Positions 1 through 11,000 of a stretch of DNA of 64,000 nucleotides are shown here, piece after piece. The notes under the pieces were generated by a model that was not told the origin of the DNA, did not search any database, and saw only the letters and a list, made by a program, of their open reading frames with translations. The translations under genes and the position numbers were made by a program. The first letter of the stretch is position 1, and each line of letters opens with the position of its first letter. Source of the DNA: Parabacteroides johnsonii DSM 18315. Lineage in GTDB: Bacteria; Bacteroidota; Bacteroidia; Bacteroidales; Tannerellaceae. The stretch spans positions 3,596,001 through 3,660,000 of the forward strand of contig NZ_CP102285.1 in assembly GCF_025151045.1 (NCBI RefSeq). The letters are read 5' to 3'.

Positions 1-1521
1 TTTGCCGGTATCGTCTATCCATACGCCTTTAGGCAACATCACTCTGCGTGTGTGCTCTTTGGTCAGTACCGGAGCAATCAGATATTTATCGCCCAACATG
101 AACTGATCCTTGCAATCAACGAATCCCTGGTGCGGGAACACATATTCCATATGCCGGATGATCGGCTCACCGGTCTTTGCAGCATGATGCGCCTGCTCCA
201 GAATGTATGTTCCCATCTTCTCGTGCAGATGAGCATAATCACGGCAAATCGCCAGATGCTTTTCATCGAGGATCCGCCACGGAGCCACCGAGAATTGCAT
301 CATCGGCATCAAGGCGTGTACCTGGCAGGAACGCACAATCAGCTCCTGGTCGAGCTTTGTCTGGTCCACTCCCAGGAAAGAACCGAACTGACCTCCGCCG
401 ATCATATCCGGGCAAGCATAAGCATATCCCAGCAGACCGGCAGCAATCATGTCTGGAATCAGCAGGCCAACCGCATTCCAAGAGTAATCCTTATCACCCA
501 GACGCTGAACCAAGGCCTCACCCCCCATCTTCCATCCGGCACGATACTCGTTGAACGGGAAATCCAACCCGATTTCCGCCCAATACCGGCACATATCCAC
601 CGAAGTAGCCGACTGATCGTAAAACTCCAGTCCCGGATCGTTATAATGGCCAATATCACCGGCGTCGAACTTGAAACCATCCGCCCCGTATTTCTCTTGC
701 ATGCTGCGCAATTGTTGTTTCAGATGTTCAGCAGCAGCCGGATTACTCAAGTCATAGCAGGCACTATAGCCATTCCACCACGGGATGATGGCCGCTTCAT
801 TTGTTCCCTTCTTCTTGATCAGGTATTCTTTCTGCTGAAGCTCACGAAACTCCGGGCTATCCGGGCTGACGAACGGGCAAATCCAGAACATGATCTTAAA
901 TCCCTGCTCGTGCAGACGATCGATCATTCCTTTCGGATCAGGAAAGCGTTCAGGTTTAAAGTCGAAATTGCCATAATATTTCTGCCAGTTATCATCCACC
1001 ATGAACACACCGACTGGAAAATCATTCTCCAATACATGATCCGCATATTTCAGGATATCCTGCTGATTCTGGTTATACATCAGTTCGATCCAAGTATTAT
1101 ACTGCGGCATGGAAAAGAACAACGGGTCCGGCAAATCACCGGAAGGCGGGAAATGTTTGGCTGAAGCAGCCATATAGGCATCTTTTAACGTACGGCCCGC
1201 CAATACCGGTTCCATCTTCTCATAATCGGAATACAAACGCAGCTCTCCATTCTCGACTTGAAAAGAAAACGGCTTGTCACTCCAGATATACCGTCCCTCC
1301 GAAGAAAGCAGAAGCGGCACGTTCTGATTGTTCAGATTCTCAGCAGAAAGGTCGAACAAACGCAGGTCACCTTCAAAAGGCATCCTCGCTCCCAGACCGA
1401 CTGCACCGCCCCACCATTTCTCTCCTTCGAGAGACGTTATTTTCGATTCGTACTTACTCGCGGCAAAGCAGGGCAATACCAAGAGAGCCAAGAAAAGGAG
1501 AGAGATTGTTCTATGTGTCAT
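1..1521 (-). CDS. GH31 family glycoside hydrolase, secreted (C-terminal part beyond window)
   Basis: Only the first 507 codons lie in the window; the gene runs off the left edge. The ATG at 1521 is followed by a signal peptide (residues 1-21, ending CFAAS). The (beta/alpha)8 barrel of a GH31 enzyme follows: the QYNTWIELMYNQ stretch near residue 140, VDDNWQ near 175, and DGFKFDAGD near 281, where Asp286 is the expected nucleophile. The FKFDAG form of this motif is typical of the MYORG-like branch of GH31, some members of which are alpha-galactosidases, so the usual label alpha-glucosidase should not be assumed. It is the last gene visible in the polysaccharide utilisation locus, 21 bp after the GH89 stop, and probably trims an alpha-linked sugar in the periplasm. 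The family is clear; the substrate is an inference. Confidence 0.85.
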   Translation of the reverse strand, partial: MTHRTISLLFLALLVLPCFAASKYESKITSLEGEKWWGGAVGLGARMPFEGDLRLFDLSAENLNNQNVPLLLSSEGRYIWSDKPFSFQVENGELRLYSDYEKMEPVLAGRTLKDAYMAASAKHFPPSGDLPDPLFFSMPQYNTWIELMYNQNQQDILKYADHVLENDFPVGVFMVDDNWQKYYGNFDFKPERFPDPKGMIDRLHEQGFKIMFWICPFVSPDSPEFRELQQKEYLIKKKGTNEAAIIPWWNGYSACYDLSNPAAAEHLKQQLRSMQEKYGADGFKFDAGDIGHYNDPGLEFYDQSATSVDMCRYWAEIGLDFPFNEYRAGWKMGGEALVQRLGDKDYSWNAVGLLIPDMIAAGLLGYAYACPDMIGGGQFGSFLGVDQTKLDQELIVRSCQVHALMPMMQFSVAPWRILDEKHLAICRDYAHLHEKMGTYILEQAHHAAKTGEPIIRHMEYVFPHQGFVDCKDQFMLGDKYLIAPVLTKEHTRRVMLPKGVWIDDTGK

Positions 1522-1542
1522 GATATATTCAATATTGTTATG

Positions 1543-3699
1543 TTATTTCCCGAATATTTCTGCAAATATACGTTGTACTGTCGGAATACAATCACCTTCC
1601 GGTTCGTTTGAATAAGGATTTGTCTGCTTGGTCCAGGGTTCCTCGATTGCATAAAAGTCGATCGCCGCTGTTTTTTTACCATCCAAAAGCCGAGTCTGAT
1701 AATCGAACCAGGTTTTCCAACGCATATAATAGAAATCTTTCAGGATGCCGTTCCATTCGCGATGGGCATAATCGCGCAAGCCTCCTTCGTCGGCCGCCAA
1801 CCGGTTACCCCAAGTCGTAATCTGCACACGGGCATTCCATTCGTACAGATCCTTTTCTTCAGAGGTATTTCCGAGGCTACGAGCGCGGGCGATCCAGGTT
1901 CCGACCTTAAACTCAGGACGTGTTGCCAGCAGTTCATCCTGCAACAGGATCAAACGCAGAAAACGATCCGAAGCATCTTTATACAGCTTTTTATCGCCGG
2001 CGGCAAAAGCGGCCTCAACCACCTTCTCCGTAAGACGTCCTTTCTCGGCGATTGCCTGGCGGACAATATCAACCAGATCATACTCGAAATTATTGTTTCC
2101 CTTAAACTGATCGGAGACAGACACCATCATGGCGGCAGCACGGATCACATCGTTCGGATCATAATAGTCTTTCATCTCCGACCAGCTCGAAACCTGATAC
2201 GGATGTTCGGTAGGACGGGCACAGAATACCGACTCATGGGTTCCCTGCTGCGTATTTGCGTCTGGGCAGTTATAGATGGAATTGCTCAACAGTATCCAGG
2301 CGTCCTGCACAACGGGGTTGCTCTTTCCGTAACGGGCAACCGTATACGCTTTCAACCACTGATCCTTGTCGAAACGCTGCGGGCGCCAAGGCAATTCCGT
2401 CAGCAGTTCGAACATAACCGGATTGTTTTCACTTCCTTCCATTGTCATACCGACTCCTTTCAAGGTTGTACCGAACGGACTTTCCTTCGCTTTATAGAAC
2501 TCGTCGATCACATGCTTCATCTTCCCATGCAGCCCGATGTTTCCACCATAGTTCAGCAACATACAGTAAATCCAGTCATGCTGTCCAAACCCGTCCTTCC
2601 GATACCAAGTAGATGCAGGATCTCCCCACTGCGGACGGCTTTCCGCAAACAGATCCAACGCGATCAGGTCTCCTGCCTCCAAATTCCCGATCATCTGCGG
2701 ACGTGGGTTCGCCTGCCATGCCTGAGCCACCCAGACGGCTTTCGGATTATTCTTCTTCATCGCCTGCATGATTGCCTTTCCGGCAGCATCCAGATCCACA
2801 CCGGCCACACTTCCGCCTTCGTGGAACGGGTCCATGCTATAATAGTTCGCTTTGCCATACAATTTGTTCATCTCCTTATAATAGAGGGAAGCGATCTCTT
2901 CGAAACGCGGATCTGTCGGCTGTAAAAATGCCGGACGGCGATACCCATTCCATAATCCCGGATCAGAAACATTCAAGCCTAACTTTTCTTTTGCGTTATG
3001 AGGAACCATGCCGGAGTATCCGGGGAATACCGGTTCGATACCATATTCACGCATCCGCTTTACGATCTGTTGCTGCAAAGCGATTTGCTGCTTGTACCAG
3101 CTATCCGGATTCGGACCGCCCCAGCCTTCCAGATTGTTCATCAGCCACCAAGCCTGAAAACCGGGACCGGCTATAAACTCATTGATTTCTTCTTTCGTAT
3201 AACCTAACTTGCTCAGCACATTGAACCAGACACCATCCGTCCCGACCATCGCCAACGGCAAATTAATACCGTGCAACGCCATCCAGTCGATCTCTTTCTC
3301 CCAACGTGCCCAATCCCAAAAAGCCATCGTATAAGAGAAGGTACAATAGTTGAAGTCATAGCGGTATTTCATATCCGTCTCATGGCGTTCCTTCAGCTTC
3401 ACTGCCGGCAAGACTTCCGGCAATTCGGCTTGCATGCCGTTCCAGGAAAGATGAATTCCGGCATGATATTTCAGATACCAGTTCAGCCCGGTCGCGATAC
3501 TCACATAATTATTACCCCGAATCACGACCTTGTCACCCTTCTGGTCGAGCTCAAAGAAATCGACAGGAGATTTCACCTGTTCAATCACAAATTTACGCGA
3601 CGCACCTTTGTCGATACGTTCCAGCAACCCTTCGATAGGAGAAGCTGCATTTACGGCAAGTGCAATGAGCAGCATGCCAAGGATATGGATGATTTTCAT
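1543..3699 (-). CDS. GH89 alpha-N-acetylglucosaminidase
   Basis: The 718-residue protein has a signal peptide (1-19) and the full NAGLU layout: a small N-terminal domain, a TIM barrel and a helical C-terminal domain. Seen directly are the family stretches FSYTMAFWDWARWEKEIDWM (121-140), NNLEGWGGPNPDSW (188-201), MDPFHEGG (Glu294) and MTMEGSENNP (Glu421). The two glutamates match the positions of the catalytic pair of this family. GH89 enzymes release terminal alpha-linked GlcNAc; in gut bacteria a known target is the alpha-1,4-GlcNAc cap of gastric mucin O-glycans. The start overlaps the stop of the upstream gene in an ATGA, so the two are translationally coupled. The length is typical for a bacterial member without extra CBM modules. 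The periplasmic location is inferred from the signal peptide. Confidence 0.93.
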   Translation of the reverse strand: MKIIHILGMLLIALAVNAASPIEGLLERIDKGASRKFVIEQVKSPVDFFELDQKGDKVVIRGNNYVSIATGLNWYLKYHAGIHLSWNGMQAELPEVLPAVKLKERHETDMKYRYDFNYCTFSYTMAFWDWARWEKEIDWMALHGINLPLAMVGTDGVWFNVLSKLGYTKEEINEFIAGPGFQAWWLMNNLEGWGGPNPDSWYKQQIALQQQIVKRMREYGIEPVFPGYSGMVPHNAKEKLGLNVSDPGLWNGYRRPAFLQPTDPRFEEIASLYYKEMNKLYGKANYYSMDPFHEGGSVAGVDLDAAGKAIMQAMKKNNPKAVWVAQAWQANPRPQMIGNLEAGDLIALDLFAESRPQWGDPASTWYRKDGFGQHDWIYCMLLNYGGNIGLHGKMKHVIDEFYKAKESPFGTTLKGVGMTMEGSENNPVMFELLTELPWRPQRFDKDQWLKAYTVARYGKSNPVVQDAWILLSNSIYNCPDANTQQGTHESVFCARPTEHPYQVSSWSEMKDYYDPNDVIRAAAMMVSVSDQFKGNNNFEYDLVDIVRQAIAEKGRLTEKVVEAAFAAGDKKLYKDASDRFLRLILLQDELLATRPEFKVGTWIARARSLGNTSEEKDLYEWNARVQITTWGNRLAADEGGLRDYAHREWNGILKDFYYMRWKTWFDYQTRLLDGKKTAAIDFYAIEEPWTKQTNPYSNEPEGDCIPTVQRIFAEIFGK

Positions 3700-5267
3700 T
3701 TGATAGAGATTTTATTCATTAAGATATTGACACCATATTTTCCGTCAGGAGACACCCACCACTGCGTATCACCGTTTGCACAACGGATCGCAAAACGATT
3801 GTCATACTGCAAACGGTCAGAGCCATCGGGAATCCAGAGACCGAGACGGTACGTTCCCTTTGCCAGGCCAGCCGGAATCTGCAGGTCGGTAGCGATCGTA
3901 TGCAGCAACGGAGTGCAGGTGCTGTCGCCCGGTTCATACGGTTGCCAGTCATTCACATTCGTATCCGTCAAGGCGACATGGCAGACCTTACCGGACTCGT
4001 CGATCAAGACCAGATAAACAGGATGTTCATTAAACAATGTCGAGAAACCCCGGTTTATCAAAGATATTTCAACAGGATTAGCCTGTCCGGCAAGCAAAAC
4101 CGCCGGAGCCGTCATCTCCTGCAACTCGATACGGTAACCGAGGTGGTCCCGGATATAATCGAATACATTCCGTTCCGCGACAGAACCATCCTTCCTGGTG
4201 AAATATCCATCCGATACCGGCATCTTGTTTTCCCGCAGGAATTCTGCGGAAACAGGAGTTTCCTTCCAATACATCATCGAATACTTATCTTTCGTATTCT
4301 TTTCTTTATAGTTATGGATTGCGCTAAGTGAAGTGAAATGTTGCAAGAACAGGCGGCGTGCCGTCTGCAGTCCATCAATGATCCACCCGGCTTCGGGATT
4401 ATCAGGGTCCTCGTTCATGCTCCAAGTTCCCCAGGGCAGTTCTCCATCGACCGGAAGACAAGGAGACTCACACACAATCTGCTCATAAGCAGGCGTACCT
4501 TCCGACATTCCGCCATCCCACTGATGTTTTTTAATCACAATAAAATCATCATGGAAAGAAACCCGTTTATAATCGCCAGAAGCCATATCCAGCAAATTTT
4601 TATATTCGGGAACCCGTATTTGGATAGCCCGCCCTTCCGGTGTCATCCGGCAGATATGTTGCAAAACAGTCCGCTTCGTGTCATCCGATTTTTCTAGACC
4701 ATGAAAAGAACTGTGCCACTCCCCCCAGGCACCGATCATGCCAGCCTGTACAACCTGGATCACATCCTTATTCTCTTCAAGGAAAGGCTTGAGTTGTTCC
4801 GTATGACGAATGATGTCTTCCAATGTAGGACCGGTAGCTGCCCGCCCCAGGAACTGGGTTTCATAAGCAAAACGGAGGACTGCTTTCTTGCCTAAGGCCC
4901 GCAATTTGTCAAAAAAAACGCCCATCGTCTGGAAATCCTCTCCTGCCAGCTCTTTTCCGACTGCTCCCGTCAGATAGAAATAGGTCTGCACCAGTGAAAC
5001 GCTGTCGGAAGCATAGAGTTCGGACTGTTCTTCCAGATAGGAAGTGATGTCAGGAAATTCTTCAGGGGCCCAGACATAGTTCTTTTCCGTTACATCCAAT
5101 GCCACTTCAAGGCGAAACCCTCTTTCGGGATTATACAGCCCTTCCATACCTGCCGGATCATCCGCATAAATACCTCGGAAAGTACGATGCTGAACACCGG
5201 AACCACAAGAGATGAAAAGTCCAAGCGTCAATGCGGTAGCCAGCATAAGGGTCATAATATTTTTCAT
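3696..5267 (-). CDS. DUF4874/DUF4832 lipoprotein, putative TIM-barrel glycosidase-like
   Basis: The 523-residue protein begins with a lipoprotein signal; the lipobox is LFISC, so Cys21 is the likely lipidated residue. The N-terminal half starts with the NPERGF motif (about 47-52) of DUF4874 and continues as a barrel-like domain with a conserved GMIGAWGEWHSS stretch (about 177-188) whose Glu sits where a clan-A glycosidase would have a catalytic acid. The C-terminal half is DUF4832, a beta-sandwich with conserved aromatic residues near the end. No activity is established for this family that I can name. It lies 1 bp after the GH16 stop and overlaps the GH89 start by 4 bp, so it belongs to the same transcript and probably binds or cleaves part of the same glycan. 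Confidence 0.75.
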   Translation of the reverse strand: MKNIMTLMLATALTLGLFISCGSGVQHRTFRGIYADDPAGMEGLYNPERGFRLEVALDVTEKNYVWAPEEFPDITSYLEEQSELYASDSVSLVQTYFYLTGAVGKELAGEDFQTMGVFFDKLRALGKKAVLRFAYETQFLGRAATGPTLEDIIRHTEQLKPFLEENKDVIQVVQAGMIGAWGEWHSSFHGLEKSDDTKRTVLQHICRMTPEGRAIQIRVPEYKNLLDMASGDYKRVSFHDDFIVIKKHQWDGGMSEGTPAYEQIVCESPCLPVDGELPWGTWSMNEDPDNPEAGWIIDGLQTARRLFLQHFTSLSAIHNYKEKNTKDKYSMMYWKETPVSAEFLRENKMPVSDGYFTRKDGSVAERNVFDYIRDHLGYRIELQEMTAPAVLLAGQANPVEISLINRGFSTLFNEHPVYLVLIDESGKVCHVALTDTNVNDWQPYEPGDSTCTPLLHTIATDLQIPAGLAKGTYRLGLWIPDGSDRLQYDNRFAIRCANGDTQWWVSPDGKYGVNILMNKISIK

Positions 5268-5268
5268 A

Positions 5269-6456
5269 TCAATCTTTTTTAATAGTTGTTATAATCAATG
5301 TAGCCTCCTGCCCCTTCAACAAATCATCCGGAAGACCGGTAATCTTCCCGTTCACGATAATCGTTCCGGCGTCTTGAACCAGTCGTAAGGCTTTATCACT
5401 CAACGGCTCCCATTCCACAAACTGTTGTGTTACCGTTCCGTCGTTATAATGCACATTCACAAACGAAGGTGTATATAACAACTCACGTGTCACATGCCCG
5501 TCAATATCGCGCAAGGTAGCTTTTCCTTCGGAGACCTGCAAGCGTGCCGGTTCGATAGAAGTGATGCGCAACTCATTTTCCGATACCGCCCGATAGCCGT
5601 CGGGTATCTTCTTGTACATACGGATATAGTCGATATCAAAACTCTTCGGATACGGGACGGAAGGATCGTAAGTTCCTGTCCAACCGTTCTTTGCTTTTCG
5701 ATTGTCATAGAAAGAGATAATCTGGATCAGCGGATAAGTGATCGCAGCCTTATGTGTCATCACCTGTATGCCATCCACATACACGGTCACACCTTCCGGT
5801 GTCCAATCGAAACCATACACATGAAATTCTTCCGCCAGTTTCTTATTGGCAAACCAGGGATGTTCCGTGTGATACTGGATCGTCGAATCTTTCCAACTGT
5901 GCACGGTGGACCAGATACGATCGACATCAGTCCCCAATATCTCAAAGATATCGATCTCGCAACTCTGGTTCGGATCATCTTCAAACCCGATCAACCACCA
6001 GGCACAATGCACACCACCTCCTGCTTGCATCTTGGCACGCATTTCGTAATAGCCGTACTGGTTTATTTGTGTAGCTTCCGTCTTGATCGAGTGAAGGGCT
6101 TTCTTTTTCGGATCATAGTGATGCATACCTGTGCGGCTGGCACTCATAAAACCCGATATATACATACCCTTATCAAACTCATTTTTTGAATCCCGGTCGA
6201 TCGTCAGACGGACCACTCCGTCTTTCATCTCGTATGTCGGTGTACAGACGGTCCGGTCTTTCGGCCAGGATGGCAGATACTCGGGAATCCATTTCGTCCG
6301 GTCGATCTCTTTCCCATCGAATTCATCGTGAAAGATCAGACGGTAGCCCTCTTTCTCCAAAGGATTGGCAGGATAATCCTGGGCCTGTATGTTCTGCAAG
6401 TTTCCCTGTAAAAGGAAACAGGCAAGAAGTGTACTGAATAGATGTTTATTACTCAT
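5269..6456 (-). CDS. GH16 family endo-glycanase, secreted
   Basis: The 395-residue protein has an N-terminal signal sequence (about 1-26). The GH16 jelly-roll domain starts at GYRLIFHDEFDG (37-48) and carries the family active-site motif EIDIFE, with Glu167 as nucleophile, Asp169 as helper and Glu172 as acid/base. Residues from about 275 form a small C-terminal beta domain after the catalytic part. GH16 enzymes cut internal beta-1,3 or beta-1,4 bonds in glucans, galactans and host poly-LacNAc chains. With GH89 and other host-glycan enzymes nearby, a mucin O-glycanase role is more likely than laminarin cleavage, but this is inference. It is the first enzyme gene after susD, separated from it by an intrinsic terminator. 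Its signal peptide has a Cys at residue 13, but no clear lipobox follows it. Confidence 0.85.
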   Translation of the reverse strand: MSNKHLFSTLLACFLLQGNLQNIQAQDYPANPLEKEGYRLIFHDEFDGKEIDRTKWIPEYLPSWPKDRTVCTPTYEMKDGVVRLTIDRDSKNEFDKGMYISGFMSASRTGMHHYDPKKKALHSIKTEATQINQYGYYEMRAKMQAGGGVHCAWWLIGFEDDPNQSCEIDIFEILGTDVDRIWSTVHSWKDSTIQYHTEHPWFANKKLAEEFHVYGFDWTPEGVTVYVDGIQVMTHKAAITYPLIQIISFYDNRKAKNGWTGTYDPSVPYPKSFDIDYIRMYKKIPDGYRAVSENELRITSIEPARLQVSEGKATLRDIDGHVTRELLYTPSFVNVHYNDGTVTQQFVEWEPLSDKALRLVQDAGTIIVNGKITGLPDDLLKGQEATLIITTIKKD

Positions 6457-6475
6457 GATATTTATTTGTTAGCGG

Positions 6476-6510
6476 AGAGAAAAAAGGCCGCAAATGAAGC
6501 GGCCCTTTCT
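6476..6510 (-). terminator. Intrinsic terminator between susD and GH16
   Basis: Read on the minus strand, a perfect GGCCGC/GCGGCC stem (6499-6504 with 6486-6491) closes a 7-nt loop and is followed by an uninterrupted run of U. It lies about 30 bp after the susD stop and before the GH16 start, with no plus-strand gene to serve. Partial read-through here would give high susCD and lower enzyme mRNA. Confidence 0.8.
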
Positions 6511-6539
6511 CAATTAATATAGACTCTAAAAGAATCGGA

Positions 6540-8012
6540 TCAATAGCCCGGATTCTGGACGATCTTACCCTTACCTTCGTTGATTACAGCTTGAGGCAAC
6601 GGGAATAAGACAAACTCGTCTTTGGTAGTCGTACAACCACGGTCTCTTGCATTCTGGATAAACTGTCCGTGGCGAATCAGGTCGGAACGGCGGACACCTT
6701 CGAACCAAAGTTCGTGTCCTCTTTCATCCAATACTTTCTGCAAGAAATCGTCTACACCTTTTACATCACCCATCGTATATGGATTCAGTTTGGCACGTAC
6801 ACGAACCTGATTCAACAGATCCAGTGCTTCAGAGGTTACGGCATTTCCTTTACGGACGATTGCTTCAGAAAGCAAAGTCAGAACATCTGCATAGCGGTAA
6901 ACAACCAAGTCGATCTGGCTACCGTCACCTGTAGATTCGGGGTCTTCGCCATATTTTACAGGAACAGCTCCTGAATAAAGGTTACCATGCTTGGCAATAT
7001 CAGACTCTTCATTGAACAGTACGCCATCAGTACCTACATATTCGCCAACCAAAACAGACAGACGGTCATCTCCTTCCTCGAAAGTGCGGTAAAAAGGCCA
7101 GGGAACTTTGTAACCATCCCATTTCTGGATAGCAGTATTCTGAGTCGGGTAATTGCCCGGTAAAGCGTGATCATGCCACAACTGAAGATTTGTACCTCTT
7201 TCTTCCGTACAAGCAAAGATAATCTCCTTGTTACCTTCATTTTCAAGCGTAAAGATATCTGCATATCTATCCATCAATCCATAACCATATTCGGCTTTCA
7301 ACAATTCACGACCGCATTCTTCCGCTTTCGCCCAGTTTTTCTCATGCATATAGTACTTCATCAGAATCGTATATGCCAAACCTTTGTCAAAGCGTCCGAA
7401 CTGTGTCGTACGGGTAGGCAGGCCTTTCAAAGATTCAGTCAATTCTGTTTCAATGAAATTTGTCATCTCTTCCTGAGTTGCACGCGGCTCAATTACTTCA
7501 TCCAACGGATTCTTCAAATCTTCCAGCGTCGGAATTGGAATAGGTCCATAGAAATCATACAACAAGAATGCCAACCAACCACGACCGAGATGAGTTTCAG
7601 CCACCAGTAAAGCCTTCTTCTCGTCACTCATTTCTACATTTGATATACGATCCAATGTCAATGTCATTGTACCCAGATATTTGGCATAATCCGTATAATT
7701 GAGGGTCGTATAAGAATGATTCGGAGTCCAGTTATGAGTTGTCAGCGGAATCCAGCTATCATTCACCCAGCAGCAAACAGCAATATCAGTTGACATATCT
7801 CCAATAACCTGGAAACTGTGAGCCGTACTGAATACACCGCTATACTCCGCACTACGGAAAGGGGCATAGACACCACCCACGACAAGTGCCTCCGCATCTT
7901 TTTCATTCGTCGGGAAAAAATCCGGATTGATCGCATCATATCTTTCCGAATCCAAATTAGTACATGAGGCCAATGCGCAACAGCACATTACTGTATATAA
8001 TAATTTCTTCAT
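6540..8012 (-). CDS. SusD/RagB family outer-membrane glycan-binding lipoprotein
   Basis: The 490-residue lipoprotein has its signal in MKKLLYTVMCCCALASC, with Cys17 lipidated. It has the SusD layout: TPR-like helices in the first half (the LGRGWLAFLLYDFYGPIPIP stretch near 150-170) and the conserved C-terminal RagB part ending in the characteristic FPLPQAVINEGKGKIVQNPGY segment. SusD proteins sit on the cell surface as a lid over the SusC barrel and capture oligosaccharides. The gene is 32 bp downstream of susC, as usual. The ligand cannot be read from sequence; the enzymes downstream suggest a host O-glycan fragment. Confidence 0.95.
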   Translation of the reverse strand: MKKLLYTVMCCCALASCTNLDSERYDAINPDFFPTNEKDAEALVVGGVYAPFRSAEYSGVFSTAHSFQVIGDMSTDIAVCCWVNDSWIPLTTHNWTPNHSYTTLNYTDYAKYLGTMTLTLDRISNVEMSDEKKALLVAETHLGRGWLAFLLYDFYGPIPIPTLEDLKNPLDEVIEPRATQEEMTNFIETELTESLKGLPTRTTQFGRFDKGLAYTILMKYYMHEKNWAKAEECGRELLKAEYGYGLMDRYADIFTLENEGNKEIIFACTEERGTNLQLWHDHALPGNYPTQNTAIQKWDGYKVPWPFYRTFEEGDDRLSVLVGEYVGTDGVLFNEESDIAKHGNLYSGAVPVKYGEDPESTGDGSQIDLVVYRYADVLTLLSEAIVRKGNAVTSEALDLLNQVRVRAKLNPYTMGDVKGVDDFLQKVLDERGHELWFEGVRRSDLIRHGQFIQNARDRGCTTTKDEFVLFPLPQAVINEGKGKIVQNPGY

Positions 8013-8044
8013 GACTTTATCTTTATTTTTAACTGTTTATACTA

Positions 8045-11000
8045 TTAGAATGTAATATCCAAACCGAAGCTGTAAGTACGAACATTCGGGTAAGCCCATT
8101 GCAACTGAGATGGAGCACTTTCTGAACTTGAAATGTCAGTTTCCGGGTCAAGACCTGTATACGGAGTAATCGTAAACGGATTGTTCACGTCGAAGTACAC
8201 ACGTATGTTAGACAGAATATGTTTGCTAGTCTTAATTGGAATATTATAACCTAAAGTAATATTACGACAACGGATAAACCAAGTCTTTTCATAATAATAA
8301 TCACCGACTCCATATGCGCTTTCAGTCTGGAAATATCCGGGTAACGTACCGTTCGGATTGCTGGAAGACCAAAGATCCGATATTGAAGTAGGCTGATTAT
8401 AGCCACGACGCAAGTCATTAACGTTATTACTCAACCATTGTTTCTTATAACTTCCGGCAGAGAGTTTATCAAACTGTCCATAGAAATAAACATTGAAATC
8501 AAAGTTTTTCCAACGCAAAGTATTATTAAACCCGAACAAATAGCCCGGATCGGCAGATCCGTAGATCACTTTATCTGCATCATCCAGCTTACCATCAGGT
8601 TTTCCAGTCTTCATCGGAATACCATGTTTATCGACCTTAATGGAACCATCGGCTTCATAAACATATCCGTCGATATCTTTGATCTTTACCTGTCCGGGTA
8701 ATGCACCAGGCATATGGTCGATCGTTTCACCTACCTGGACCAAACCATCTGACAAATAGCCGGAATAATAACGCATCCATCCGTTATATTGGTCATAAGC
8801 GTTAGGTTTCCATTTCGGATCACGTTCTTTCCACTTGTCACGATACAGAGAGAATGTCAAGTCTGATGTCCATTCAAAGTCCTTATTACGGATATTAGTC
8901 GTATTGATTGTCAATTCAAAACCTTGGCTCTGAGTTTTACCCACGTTTGCAATGATTTTATTTACCTCGTTATAAGACAGCAGAGTCTGTTCGTTCAACA
9001 AATCGGAAACGACTTTGTGATAATATTCAGCAGTCACATTAATACGTCCGTCCAAGAAACCTAAATCCAGACCAACGTTCCATTCACGGGCTGTTTCCCA
9101 AGTCAAAACACTGTTTCCGAACTGATCCAAATAGACACCATTAATCATGGAACTGCCAAAGATATTGTTGTTGCCTACCTTATAATAACTATATGCTTTA
9201 TCTCCTACATTGGAGTTACCTGTTTCACCATAGCTTAAACGCAATTTACCATTAGACAATACACTTCTCAAAGGAGCCAAGAATTCTTCTTCCGTAAATC
9301 TCCATCCGGCAGCAACTGAAGGGAAGAACCCCCAACGTTCACCTGAAGCAAAGTTAGAAGAACCATCGGCACGCAATGTAGCTGTCAGCAGATAACGATC
9401 TTTAAACGTATAGTTCAAACGACCGAAGAATGAAGCCATACGAGATTTGGTCGCACTCGATTCGACCGTCGGACGTTTCGCATTACCCGCACCCAAGTTA
9501 TTGTATAAGAAACCATCTGTAATGAAGTCATTGCTTTTTCCAGAAAACATTTCATACGTAAACAACTGATAAGAATGACCAACCAAAGCGTTGAAATTAT
9601 GATCGCCTACCTGTTTCGTATAATTAGCTGTCAATTCCATCAAGTAGTCAGAGTTATCACCCTGCGCAATAGAAGCCGCACCATTTTCACGTTGTCCATA
9701 AAGAGTCGTCGTAGGCATATATTGTTTCAGTTTCTGATAATTACGGTCGATACCGAAATTTGCCTTCAATAATAAACCATCGATCGGACGAACTTCAAAA
9801 AAAGCATTTGCCAACAAACGTTCCTGAGTCGTTTTATCTGTAATATCCAACAGTGAAACTGGGTTCGGTAAGAAAGAGGCATCGGAGTTCATCGAATAAT
9901 TACCATTCTCGTCCCGAACAGGTAAAGCCGGATTAAACTGAGCCGCAGAAACCAGGATTCCCGCATTTTCATTCTGGCCACTACCTAAAGGCACATTGTC
10001 ATATTCATTACGTGTCGCCGTCAAATTAATCCCCATCTTTACATATTTGCTCAATTTCTGGTCTAAATTGGCACGAAGGGAGTATCTTGTCATTCCATTA
10101 TTTTTAATCACCCCATTCTGATTAAAATAGTTTCCGGAAACCAGGTATTTCGTATTGTCGTTCCCACCTGTTATAGACAAGTTATGAGATGTCTGAAAAC
10201 CTAAACGGGATATTTCATCAAACCAATTCGTATTATTAGCCGGATTGGCAATCTGAGCATCCGTATAAGGCAACGTCAAAGCCGGCAAAGAAGGATCTGT
10301 AGCCTCTTTTCCTCCATAAATGCCAACACCGTTCGTACGCATCCACTGTTCACGAGTGTAATCGTTTGTTGCCGACATAAAACCGGAAGCGTCTAACATT
10401 TCATAAGATTTGGCAATCTGCTGTACAGAAGCCGATCCGGAATACTGCACCTTAGCTGCTCCGCTCTTACCTCGTTTTGTAGTCACGATGATCACACCGT
10501 TACCAGCCCGGGCACCATAAATTGCAGTCGAGCTTGCATCTTTCAGCACTTCGATAGACTCAATATCGTTTGGATTGATAGAAGCCAGGATATTATCTTT
10601 ATTACCTCCCGAATATTGGTTACCACTATCCAATGAGCCCGGGGAATTCACGGGGAAACCATCAATAATGATCAACGGATCATTACCTGCCTTATCAGAA
10701 GAAGCAGCACCGCGAATACGGAATGTTGATTGTCCACCCGGCTGGGCGCTAATCGTGCTGACCTGCAAACCGGCAGCTTTACCAGCCAAAGCATGACTAA
10801 CTGTAGACACTGTCGCTACAGGAGTATCATCCATCTTTACAGAGGCAACCGCACCTGTCATATCCTTCTTCTTCATTGTACCGTAACCGACAACGACTAC
10901 TTCTTCCAAAGCCTGCGTATCTTCTTTCAACAGAACGTTGATCACACTCTGGTTCTTCACAACAATATCCTGCGGAATGTATCCGATAAAGGAAATTTGC

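Noticed and set aside
1762-2925. 387-residue open frame opposite GH89
   Set aside because: Antisense to a conserved enzyme gene, no promoter box or domain seen.
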